Origin: Clostridia bacterium
Lineage (GTDB): Bacteria; Bacillota; Clostridia; Christensenellales; QALW01
DNA: 7,744 nt
Direction: 5' to 3'
Assembly (NCBI GenBank): GCA_017964345.1
Contig: JAGCSD010000034.1
Location: 1 to 7,744, forward strand
The notes under the pieces were generated by a model. The model saw only the letters and a list, made by a program, of their open reading frames with translations. It was not told the origin of the DNA and did no database searches. Below are positions 1 through 5,739 of the stretch, in pieces (position 1 is the first letter of the stretch; the number at the start of each line of letters is the position of its first letter). The position numbers and the translations under genes were made by a program.

Positions 1-9
1 CCGCATATC

Positions 10-33
10 AAAAAATCGTCCGATCAACGGACG
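10..33 (-). terminator. Intrinsic terminator of the deoR-tcdA unit
   Basis: Read on the minus strand, a perfect 6-bp stem (CGTCCG pairing with CGGACG, positions 33-28 and 22-17) closes a 5-nt loop and is followed by ATTTTTT (16-10). The TGA stop of tcdA (26-24) lies inside the loop, so the hairpin arms overlap the last tcdA codons. The stem is short but GC-rich and the U tract is good. Confidence 0.78.
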
Positions 34-725
34 GTTTTCATCGACAAGTCTTGGCCAACCACGCGAGCGAGCAGAAGCCCCGCCGTGGCGGGCACGAAAA
101 TCATACTGCCCGGTGCATGGCGTCCGTGCGCGTCGTCACAAACGACCGTGACCAGTTCTTCGCGGGAATACACGACTTTGACGTGTTCGATTCCTCGTTT
201 GCGCGCCTCGTGCCGCATAACGCGCGCCAGCGGGCAAACGGTCGTTTGCGCCAGATCTGCGACCTCCAAACGCGTCGGATCCAGTTTGTTGCCAGTACCC
301 ATACAGGAAATGATGGGCGTGTGTGCGTTTTGCGCCCGTTCGATCAACGCTATTTTGGTACTGACCGTATCAACCGCGTCAACAATGTAATCGTAAGCGG
401 CAAAATCGAACGGGGTATCCGCAGTAAAAAACAAATTATAAAGATGAAGCAAAACCGTGGGGCGAATGGCTTTTAAGCGTGCCTGCGCCACCTCGACTTT
501 AGGCATTCCCAATGTGTCGTGCGAAGCAAGAATCTGCCGGTTCATATTGGACAGGCTGACCGTATCGTGATCGATCAGCGCCAATTCTCCGATTCCCGAG
601 CGCACCAAAGCCTCGGCGGCAAAACCGCCCACGCCGCCCAGTCCGAATAACGCTACGCGCGCATGAGAAAGCGTTTGCAGCTGTTCCTGTCCGATCAGCG
701 CCGCCGAGCGCGCATCCTGTTGCAT
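24..725 (-). CDS. tcdA: tRNA threonylcarbamoyladenosine dehydratase TcdA (ThiF/MoeB/HesA family)
   Basis: This E1-like enzyme uses ATP to dehydrate and cyclise t6A at position 37 of ANN-decoding tRNAs, giving cyclic t6A in the cytoplasm. The 233-residue product has the Rossmann nucleotide-binding loop GLGGVGG (about residues 28-34), the acidic IDHD (51-54) that ends strand 2, the NRQ motif (62-64), VDAVD (115-119) and MGTGNKLDP (142-150), then the CPLARVMR segment typical of the YgdL/CsdL/TcdA branch. It has no rhodanese or C-terminal zinc domain, so ThiF and MoeB are less likely. It is shorter than E. coli TcdA (268 residues) because the C-terminal tail is missing, as in many Firmicutes. I chose ATG at 725 over GTG at 728 because TGATG overlaps the deoR stop, which suggests translational coupling; no strong Shine-Dalgarno is visible. 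Its stop lies in the terminator loop. Confidence 0.9.
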   Translation of the reverse strand: MQQDARSAALIGQEQLQTLSHARVALFGLGGVGGFAAEALVRSGIGELALIDHDTVSLSNMNRQILASHDTLGMPKVEVAQARLKAIRPTVLLHLYNLFFTADTPFDFAAYDYIVDAVDTVSTKIALIERAQNAHTPIISCMGTGNKLDPTRLEVADLAQTTVCPLARVMRHEARKRGIEHVKVVYSREELVTVVCDDAHGRHAPGSMIFVPATAGLLLARVVGQDLSMKTVR

Positions 726-1483
726 CACAACACGATCTCGATTCCCAATGCCGCCAGTTCCTCCAGCATAGATGTATCGGTTTTTTCTGTTGTCACAATG
801 CGATCCGCCACCGTGAGCGGAGCGATCCGAACAAAAGCGGTGCGCATGAATTTGGTTTTATCCGCCGCCACGATGCAGGTGTGTGCGCGTTCAATCATTG
901 CCTGATCGATTGCCGCCTCCTTGTCATAATAAGTAGAAAATCCGTTTTCCGTGTCAATGCCGTCCACCGAGAGGATCAGCTTGTCCGCCCGGTATTTGCG
1001 GATTTGTTCCGTTGCATCGATACCGTAGGTGAACTGGTATTTCGTATTCACCGATCCGCCGATCAATACCACATTATAATTGAGATTGCTGGACGCTTCC
1101 AGCGCAATGGAAACGGAATTGGTGACGATATTCAGATTATATTCTGCGGGAAACTTGCGAAAAGCAAGTAAAGTAGTGGTGCCGGAATTGAGCATCACCG
1201 TATCGTTGGGACGTATCATAGATGCTATGCGTTCTGCAATCTGCACTTTCTCGGAATGGTTCGTTTCAAGCCTTTGGCTCAGGTTCATACTGAAATACGG
1301 CTTGTAGGAGTGTATGGCGCCGCCGTGAACACGTGTAAGCAAGCCTTTGCTTTCTAAATCCTGCAGATCGTTGCGAATCGTGACTTCGGACACACGAAAC
1401 TGAGTGCTCAAATCGGTTACGCGCACACTGCCGGCTTGCTGTATCTGTTCCATGATCTGCTGTTTTCTTTCTTCTGACGTCAT
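725..1483 (-). CDS. DeoR/GlpR-family transcriptional regulator
   Basis: A 252-residue DNA-binding repressor of the sugar-phosphate-sensing DeoR family. The N-terminal winged helix-turn-helix spans about residues 5-56, with the recognition-helix region VSEVTIRNDLQDLE and the family signature ending RVHGGA (51-56). The C-terminal DeoRC sensor domain shows NSGTTT (99-104), IGG (141-143), the DGID...GFS stretch (174-183) and ADKTKF (207-212), all expected for the phosphosugar pocket. Length is typical. The start is well supported by AAGGAGG (1493-1500) 9-10 nt upstream of ATG and by a good promoter. It is the first gene of a unit with tcdA. Its ligand cannot be read from sequence; rhaB lies in the same window, but about 3 kb away with the spoIIA operon between, so control of rhamnose genes is only a hypothesis. 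Confidence 0.93.
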   Translation of the reverse strand: MTSEERKQQIMEQIQQAGSVRVTDLSTQFRVSEVTIRNDLQDLESKGLLTRVHGGAIHSYKPYFSMNLSQRLETNHSEKVQIAERIASMIRPNDTVMLNSGTTTLLAFRKFPAEYNLNIVTNSVSIALEASSNLNYNVVLIGGSVNTKYQFTYGIDATEQIRKYRADKLILSVDGIDTENGFSTYYDKEAAIDQAMIERAHTCIVAADKTKFMRTAFVRIAPLTVADRIVTTEKTDTSMLEELAALGIEIVL

Positions 1484-1492
1484 CGCTTTTCA

Positions 1493-1539
1493 GCCTCCTT
1501 TCTTTGTTTCAGTATAACATGGATTCAGCCATACGTCAA
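1493..1539 (-). promoter_or_regulatory. Sigma-A-type promoter and RBS for deoR-tcdA
   Basis: On the minus strand, TTGACG (1539-1534), a 17-nt spacer and TATACT (1516-1511) form a near-consensus housekeeping promoter. The predicted start is near 1504, giving a leader of about 20 nt that is mostly the ribosome binding site AAGGAGG (1500-1494). Just upstream of the -35 lies AAGCGCGAA (1541-1549), a word that recurs in the rhaB promoter region. Confidence 0.75.
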
Positions 1540-1777
1540 CAAGCGCGAAGCGATTCTTCGGTTCCTCTTTCTTTGATTTTTTTACGGAGAAAAAACGAAA
1601 ACAAATACTTTTACCACGTGTTCGCAAGGACTCGCGGCGAAGTTATGGATTCCGACGGAACGTTATGAGGCGCTTCGCATCGATTGGAGTTCTGCGAGAA
1701 TTGCGAGTTCCTGCTACACATTAAAAAACCTGTTTTATCGATTTGACGCTTATTTCACACTTGTCATGATATACAGC
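1540..1777. other. Intergenic stretch without a recognisable gene
   Basis: The gap between deoR and sigF runs from 1484 to 1916. Its left part holds the deoR RBS and promoter and its right part a terminator. In 1540-1777 I find no gene with a start codon and RBS, no tRNA and no riboswitch that I recognise. Short inverted words are present (GCGAAGCG at 1545-1552 and CGCTTCGC at 1671-1678), and a plus-strand TTGACG at 1743-1748 lacks a well-spaced -10. A plus-strand frame is open from 1577 to 2017, but its first ATG is at 1766 with no RBS and it then runs antisense into sigF. Confidence 0.4.
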
Positions 1778-1821
1778 AAAACCGACTGGAATATGGACTA
1801 TTCTCCTCACAGTCGGTTTTT
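1778..1821 (-). terminator. Terminator downstream of the spoIIA operon (bidirectional-looking)
   Basis: An 11-bp perfect inverted repeat, AAAACCGACTG (1778-1788) and CAGTCGGTTTT (1810-1820), encloses 21 nt that contain a smaller inner hairpin (GAATA/TATTC). On the minus strand the second arm ends in TTTT followed by GC-containing sequence; on the plus strand it ends in TTTTT. It lies about 95 nt past the sigF stop and is the only good candidate terminator for that operon. No plus-strand gene approaches from the left, so minus-strand use is more likely. Confidence 0.72.
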
Positions 1822-1916
1822 CATTGTTTTCTTATCTGTCCTTCAGCTTTGCCGCGTTTGTTTTCTTCTTATCGAGTTTTTTAAACGGAATTCTGGCATA
1901 TCCCCGCTCTCGCGCC

Positions 1917-2636
1917 TTATCCCATTTTGCGCCTTAATTTTTCCAACGTGCGGCTTTCGATGCGGGAAATCTGTACCTGCGAAAGCCCGAGTATTCCCGC
2001 GATGCGCGCCTGTGTGAAATGCTTGACATAGCGCAGAAGGATCACCTTGCGTTCGCGGTCCTCCAACTGCGCGAGGCATTGCCGCAAAGCCAAGCGGTCG
2101 GCGACCGACGCGCGCCGCGCGGGATCTTCCAAAAAATCCACGGCGGACGCCGTACCGTCCTCAAACACGGGACGGTCAAGAGAATCGCACGGACTCATGC
2201 TTTCCAAGACGGTCACGGCTTCTTCTAAAGAAATTTGCATATAGTCCGCGATTTCCGCAATACCCGCTTCCCGTCCCAGCGACGCGCACAAGGTTTGCTG
2301 CGCGCGCGCGAACGCGCGCTGTTTTTCTTTTAAGGAACGCGGCATCTTCACCGGTCCGTCGTCGCGCAGGAACCGCTTGATCTCACCGCAGATCATCGGA
2401 ACGGCATAGGTGGAAAAACGCACGTTCTGCGAAAGATCAAAATGCGCGATTGCCTTCAAAAGTCCCACGCGCCCGAGCTGCAAGAGATCGTCTTTCTCCG
2501 CCCCGCGTCCGGAGAATCTGCGCACAATGGATTTTACCAGCGGTTCATTCTCTTCCGCCAAGGCTTCGCGGGCCGCTTTGTCGCCCTCCTGAGAGCGTGC
2601 GATCAGCGCTCGCGTCTGCGCGGGGTCCCATTTCAC
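1917..2636 (-). CDS. sigF: RNA polymerase sporulation sigma factor sigma-F (SpoIIAC)
   Basis: The first forespore-specific sigma factor, which directs core polymerase to early forespore genes after asymmetric division. The 239-residue product (B. subtilis: 255) has region 2 at about 26-95, including the core-binding and -10-recognition stretch with DDLLQLGRVGLLKAI and FDLSQNVRFSTYAVPMI; the RFLRDDG...KMPRSLKE segment (88-104) characteristic of sigma-F and sigma-G; region 3 at about 105-150; and region 4 with a helix-turn-helix at about 207-226 ending VQISRIESRTLEKL. Assignment to sigma-F rather than sigma-G rests on its place directly after spoIIAB. The GTG start overlaps the spoIIAB stop (GTGA), with GGAGAG about 8 nt upstream. 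The gene is intact. Confidence 0.96.
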   Translation of the reverse strand: MKWDPAQTRALIARSQEGDKAAREALAEENEPLVKSIVRRFSGRGAEKDDLLQLGRVGLLKAIAHFDLSQNVRFSTYAVPMICGEIKRFLRDDGPVKMPRSLKEKQRAFARAQQTLCASLGREAGIAEIADYMQISLEEAVTVLESMSPCDSLDRPVFEDGTASAVDFLEDPARRASVADRLALRQCLAQLEDRERKVILLRYVKHFTQARIAGILGLSQVQISRIESRTLEKLRRKMG

Positions 2637-3058
2637 GGCTTGCTCTCCAGCTTCTTTTTCATCACTACGCGCGTGCCCTCGTCCGGCGCCGAAACCACAC
2701 GTACCTCGTCCATAAAGCTTTCCATCACCAAAAAGCCCATGCCGGAGCGCGTGCCGTCGGCGCAGGTGGTGAAAAACGGACGGCGCGCCGCCTCCACGTC
2801 GTCAATCCCCACGCCGTCGTCCATGATTTCCACCGTCACAAGCTTATCGCTGGCGCGCAGACGCATTTCGATCTGCCCCACACGGTCGGGATAGCCGTGA
2901 ACAATTGCATTCGTCACCGCCTCGCTGACGGCGGTTTTGACGTCCTCCAATTCCCTGACCGTGGGGTTAAACGGCGCCAAAAACGCCGCCGCGCAGAGCC
3001 GTGCAAACCCCTCGTTGACCGAATACGACTCGAACACAACCGTAGCGGACTGCTTCAT
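2633..3058 (-). CDS. spoIIAB: Anti-sigma-F factor and serine kinase SpoIIAB
   Basis: A cytoplasmic GHKL-fold protein that binds and inhibits sigma-F, and that phosphorylates SpoIIAA so it cannot displace sigma-F. The 141 residues align along the whole B. subtilis protein (146). The N box SEAVTNAIVHGY (45-56) carries the ATP/Mg-contacting Glu46 and Asn50; the G1 box is MDDGVGI (79-85); FTT (96-98) and the lid/G2 segment RSGMGFLVMESFMD (104-117) follow. ATG at 3058 is preferred over an in-frame ATG at 3076 because AAGGAGG lies about 7 nt upstream, and because this ATG forms an ATGA overlap with the spoIIAA stop. The downstream GTGA overlap with sigF completes a tightly coupled operon, which fits the need for matched amounts of the three proteins. 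Confidence 0.96.
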   Translation of the reverse strand: MKQSATVVFESYSVNEGFARLCAAAFLAPFNPTVRELEDVKTAVSEAVTNAIVHGYPDRVGQIEMRLRASDKLVTVEIMDDGVGIDDVEAARRPFFTTCADGTRSGMGFLVMESFMDEVRVVSAPDEGTRVVMKKKLESKP

Positions 3059-3339
3059 ACCGCTTCCTCCTTCCACTGCGGCATGACCGTATATAAGCCG
3101 GAAAGGCGGATCAGCCGATCGATTTCCTCGTTGGCGCCGGTCAAAAACAGATGCCGCGCGGCGAACAGCTTATACCGTCCCAAAAGAACGCCCACGCCGC
3201 TGGAATCCATAAACGTCAATTCCGTTAAATCAAGCAAAATGTCATGATCTCCGCTTTTGAGGATCGCACGGTCGAGGTATTTGCGCACCGTTTCCGCGCT
3301 GTGATGATCCAGCTCGCCGTTGATTTTGATTCGTGTCAT
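3055..3339 (-). CDS. spoIIAA: Anti-anti-sigma-F factor SpoIIAA (STAS domain, short N terminus)
   Basis: In its unphosphorylated form this STAS protein removes SpoIIAB from sigma-F; SpoIIAB inactivates it by phosphorylation and SpoIIE reactivates it. Key features are GELDHHSAET (8-17) and FMDSSGVGVLLGRYK (43-57); Ser46 corresponds to the phosphorylated Ser58 of B. subtilis. From ATG 3339 the product is 94 residues against 117 in B. subtilis: strand beta-1 is missing while the strand before GELDHH is kept. AGGGAG (3354-3349) is followed by ATG at 3348, 3345 and 3339; only the last has normal spacing (9 nt), though 3345 is possible. An in-frame ATG at 3414 would add an Arg-rich stretch unlike SpoIIAA and would place the probable promoter inside the gene. 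Family assignment is certain, the exact start less so. Confidence 0.92.
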   Translation of the reverse strand: MTRIKINGELDHHSAETVRKYLDRAILKSGDHDILLDLTELTFMDSSGVGVLLGRYKLFAARHLFLTGANEEIDRLIRLSGLYTVMPQWKEEAV

Positions 3340-3360
3340 ACGCATCATCTCCCTATACGC

Positions 3361-3389
3361 ATATTCGTCTTTCCTTCTTCTTTTCCTTG
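3361..3389 (-). promoter_or_regulatory. Candidate sigma-H promoter of the spoIIA operon
   Basis: On the minus strand AAGGAAAA (AGGAAAA at 3387-3381), an 11-nt spacer and GACGAATAT (3369-3361) fit the sigma-H pattern RNAGGAWWW-N11/12-RNNGAAT with one mismatch (C for R at 3389). In B. subtilis spoIIA is sigma-H dependent, so the position is right. The predicted start near 3355 would leave only about 15 nt before ATG 3339, with the RBS at the very 5' end. The region is purine-rich, so chance resemblance is possible. Confidence 0.45.
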
Positions 3390-3475
3390 TTCGAAATTTA
3401 GAAGATCGTGGCAAGTTTTATGCTTTGTTTTTCCGTTTGACGGTGCAGTCCCGCACGTAATAGCAGGCGCGAAAG

Positions 3476-3511
3476 AAAACGCACGAACCGTTTGAAGATT
3501 CGTGCGTTTTT
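3476..3511 (-). terminator. Intrinsic terminator after the 71-residue CxxC protein gene
   Basis: A perfect 12-bp inverted repeat (AAAACGCACGAA at 3476-3487, TTCGTGCGTTTT at 3499-3510) with an 11-nt loop. It starts 13 nt beyond the stop of the minus-strand gene at 3524 and ends in TTTTCTTTC on that strand; the plus strand also ends in TTTTT. It separates this unit from the spoIIA promoter. Confidence 0.85.
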
Positions 3512-3523
3512 CCTGTTCCGTTT

Positions 3524-3739
3524 TCAGGAAGCTTTTTCTCGTTCAAGAAAACAGCGTACAGCCCTGCTCCTTAAATCGGCGGATTTTTCCCGTATGTCTT
3601 CGGGGGTGACGCGAAAACGCGCGGCTAGGCAATCCACGCAGTAAAATTCCGTTGCCCCGCGGCTGACGAGCTTTTTCGTTATGCCGATATCGCCGCCGTC
3701 CAGCGTCCTTTCGCAGACGCGGCAGACCTCACCGATCAA
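3524..3739 (-). CDS. Small CxxC-CxxC putative zinc-binding protein, function unknown
   Basis: A 71-residue protein with two Cys pairs, CRVC (6-9) and CVDC (34-37), separated by a conserved-looking middle DIGITKKLVSRGATEFY. This arrangement suggests a treble-clef or zinc-ribbon fold holding one zinc ion. I recall small clostridial proteins of the same pattern (paired Cys, ITKKL.NRG, FYC.DCLA, and a C-terminal Cys near the end, here Cys63), so this looks full-length, but I know no function. No signal peptide or membrane segment is visible. The start is TTG at 3739; an in-frame TGA lies just upstream and no other start precedes Cys6. No convincing RBS is present, and TTG overlaps the preceding frame's stop as TTGA, so translation may depend on coupling. 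A strong terminator follows. Confidence 0.7.
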   Translation of the reverse strand: MIGEVCRVCERTLDGGDIGITKKLVSRGATEFYCVDCLAARFRVTPEDIREKSADLRSRAVRCFLEREKAS

Positions 3740-3998
3740 CGATCTCGGCGCAGAGCGTCAGGCAATCGGGCGGCGTCCGCCTGCCGTGTCTTTTCGGCTC
3801 TGATTTTTCGGAAGAGCGGGAATGTCACCGGCTGCAGCACGCCGCCGGACAACACCATAATAAAATAGCAGATACTCGTTTCCAAATAACCGTCCGGCAA
3901 CAGCAGCCGAAGGGGGACTTTCAACCCGGTGCGCCCGGCGTACAGCCGATCAGAAAAAGCGCCGACAGAACCGCCGATATGCTTTTGAGTCTTTTCAT
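3736..3998 (-). pseudogene. Lipoprotein signal peptide followed by an early stop; probable broken lipoprotein gene
   Basis: From ATG 3998, with AGGGAGAAG about 8-10 nt upstream, 25 codons encode a textbook lipoprotein signal: a basic start MKRLK, a hydrophobic core and the lipobox LIGC with Cys19, then TPGAPG and TGA (3923-3921). A second frame opens at TTG 3924 over that stop (TTGA) and runs 62 codons to 3736, where it overlaps the TTG of the next gene, again as TTGA. A one-base deletion at the TGA would instead continue into a third frame beginning ESPPSAAVAG, which looks like a normal Pro/Ser/Ala linker after a lipobox and runs to a stop near 3762. None of the downstream frames resembles a family I know. 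A frameshifted or decayed lipoprotein is the simplest reading; a sequencing error or a genuine 25-residue lipopeptide precursor are alternatives. Confidence 0.5.
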
Positions 3999-4064
3999 GT
4001 TTCTCTTCTCCCTGTTTTTGCGGATACTGCTATTACATTGCATTTCCGCACCGCCGTACAGACT

Positions 4065-4090
4065 AAAACCGGGAAGTTTCCCCCGGTTTT
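4065..4090 (-). terminator. Intrinsic terminator downstream of rhaB
   Basis: A perfect 9-bp stem (AAAACCGGG at 4065-4073, CCCGGTTTT at 4082-4090) with an 8-nt loop. On the minus strand the stem runs into TTTTAG. It lies about 150 nt beyond the rhaB stop and about 65 nt before the lipoprotein start codon, so it separates those two units. The interval 4091-4239 is AT-rich and holds no gene that I can support. I found no convincing promoter in 3999-4064 for the lipoprotein frame. Confidence 0.7.
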
Positions 4091-4239
4091 CAAGAATTTA
4101 TATATGCTCATCTGTGCACTTTATATTTATTTTCGCGGTTTTCCTATCTTATTTCTGTGGCGTTTGGTTAAGCGCGAACAGCTCGATCACGACGGCGTTG
4201 GACCATGACCCGTTTTGCTGCCGGCGCTTGCGTTATTTA

Positions 4240-5712
4240 TTACGCCAGACAAACTTTCTTGAATGTCCGGTACGCTTCTTCCCAGCCGGGCGCGCCGGAG
4301 GGCATATATTCCTTGGTATCGGCGGACGCCATGACGGTCTTGCGGATGCCTGACAGACCCTCGATCTCGCCCAGCGCCATCAACTGCACCGCGATATTGC
4401 CCATTGCCGTGGCTTCTACCGGACCGGCCACTACGCGCCGACCGGTCGCGTCGGCGGTCATCTGGCACAAGAATTGATCTTTGATACCGCCGCCGACCAT
4501 GTGGATGGTATCGATTTTTCTGCCCATCATCGCTTCCATGGATTCGGTCACATAGCGGTATTTGAGCGCGAGGCTCTGATAGATGCAGAGTACGACTTCG
4601 CCCATCGTTTCCGGCACGGGCAAGCCTTTTTCACGGTTAAACTGACGGATGCGCCCCGGCATATCACCCGGAGGCGTGAAGCCCGCAAAATCGGGATTGA
4701 TAAACGACTTAAACGGTTTGGATGCTTTGGCGGCGCTTTCCATATCGTTGAAGGAATAATCCTTATTTTCACGTTTCCACTGCCGCCGGCTCTCCTGAAT
4801 GAGCCACAGTCCCATAATGTTGCTCAAAAAACGTGTGGTGCGGTTGACGACGCATTCGTTGGTGAAGTTGTATTTCATGGCGGTTTCGTTGATAATGGGT
4901 TTCGGAAGTTCCGTACCCATCAGGCTCCAGGTGCCGCAGCTGATGTACAGGCTGCGGTCGGGATCTTCAAACGGCACCGACGCCACCGCCGATCCGGTAT
5001 CGTGCGACGCAACGCAGACCACCGGCACTTCGGGCATTTGCAGCTCCTCGGCGAGCGCGGGGCGCAGCGTTCCCAGCACCGTGCCGGGATCCGTGATCTT
5101 TTCAATCAGTTCCCGTTTGACGCCGAGCTTGTCGATCAGCGAGAAGTCCCAATTTCCCTCGTTCGGGTTGAGCAGTTGTGTCGTTGACACGTTGGAATAT
5201 TCCGCCGCGCATCTTCCCGTCAGCAGATAGTTGAAGAAATCGGGCATCAAAAGCAGATGCTCGGCGCGTTCTAACAGCGCGGGCTTATGCTTTGCCAAAT
5301 AATGCAGTTGGCACAGCGTATTGAAAGGCAGAAATTGAATACCCGTTTTTTGATAAATGTTCTCTTTGCCGAGCAGGCGGAGCGTTTCCTCCATGTTCTC
5401 GACCGTGTAATCCCGGTAATGATAGGGATTCGTCACGATTTCGCCGTCCTTGTCGATCAAAACGAAATCCACGCCCCACGTGTCGATGCCGATGGCTTCA
5501 ATATCCTTATGCCCGGCGGCGGAGCATTTCAGAATGCCCTGCTTGATTTCATGGAACAGGCGCAGAACGTCCCAATAGAAGTGTCCGCTGCATTCCACGG
5601 GATCGTTGGAAAAGCGATGGATCTCCTCCAGCGCGATTTTTCCGTTTTCGTACGTTCCCAGAATAGCGCGTCCGCTCGACGCGCCGAAGTCAAATGCCAA
5701 AACCTTTTTCAT
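4240..5712 (-). CDS. rhaB: Rhamnulokinase RhaB (FGGY sugar kinase)
   Basis: This cytoplasmic enzyme phosphorylates L-rhamnulose with ATP to L-rhamnulose 1-phosphate, the second step of L-rhamnose breakdown before aldolase cleavage to DHAP and L-lactaldehyde. At 490 residues it matches the family (about 490). The N-terminal FGGY domain has the phosphate-binding DFGASSGR (8-15), the sugar-site segment GIDTWGVDF (75-83), MPDFFNYLLTG (156-166) and SHDTGSAVA (236-244), where Asp238 is the expected catalytic base. The C-terminal domain has SCGTWSLMG (258-266), the adenosine-site HMVGGGIKDQFLCQMTAD (404-421) and GPVEATAMGN (430-439). GGGAGGG lies about 6 nt before ATG 5712. It is a single-gene unit ending in tandem TAA stops. 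rhaA, rhaD and rhamnose transport genes are not in this window. Confidence 0.97.
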   Translation of the reverse strand: MKKVLAFDFGASSGRAILGTYENGKIALEEIHRFSNDPVECSGHFYWDVLRLFHEIKQGILKCSAAGHKDIEAIGIDTWGVDFVLIDKDGEIVTNPYHYRDYTVENMEETLRLLGKENIYQKTGIQFLPFNTLCQLHYLAKHKPALLERAEHLLLMPDFFNYLLTGRCAAEYSNVSTTQLLNPNEGNWDFSLIDKLGVKRELIEKITDPGTVLGTLRPALAEELQMPEVPVVCVASHDTGSAVASVPFEDPDRSLYISCGTWSLMGTELPKPIINETAMKYNFTNECVVNRTTRFLSNIMGLWLIQESRRQWKRENKDYSFNDMESAAKASKPFKSFINPDFAGFTPPGDMPGRIRQFNREKGLPVPETMGEVVLCIYQSLALKYRYVTESMEAMMGRKIDTIHMVGGGIKDQFLCQMTADATGRRVVAGPVEATAMGNIAVQLMALGEIEGLSGIRKTVMASADTKEYMPSGAPGWEEAYRTFKKVCLA

Positions 5713-5739
5713 GGTTTCCCTCCCGCTTCCGTTTTCTTT

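Noticed and set aside
1837..1919. Minus-strand frame after the sigF stop reading like a Lys-rich protein tail (FKKLDKKKTNAAKLKDR)
   Set aside because: It has no ATG, GTG or TTG start after its preceding stop, and the sigF C terminus already ends naturally, so a frameshifted sigF tail is not needed.
1577..2017. Plus-strand frame open for 147 codons across the deoR-sigF gap and into sigF
   Set aside because: No start codon before ATG 1766, no RBS there, it passes through the terminator hairpin, and the second half is antisense to a clear sigF gene.
2450..3247. Plus-strand 265-codon open frame opposite spoIIAB and sigF
   Set aside because: Highly basic, low-complexity translation with no motif; it is a shadow of the GC-rich spoIIA genes.
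3340..3414. ATG 3414 as the start of SpoIIAA
   Set aside because: The added residues are Arg-rich and unlike the family, no RBS precedes it, and the likely promoter would fall inside the gene.
4187..4239. Possible small gene or terminator just after rhaB
   Set aside because: Only a 4-bp inverted repeat around AT-rich sequence and a 12-codon frame without an RBS.
4474..5187. Plus-strand 237-codon open frame opposite rhaB
   Set aside because: His/Arg-rich antisense shadow with no RBS or domain.
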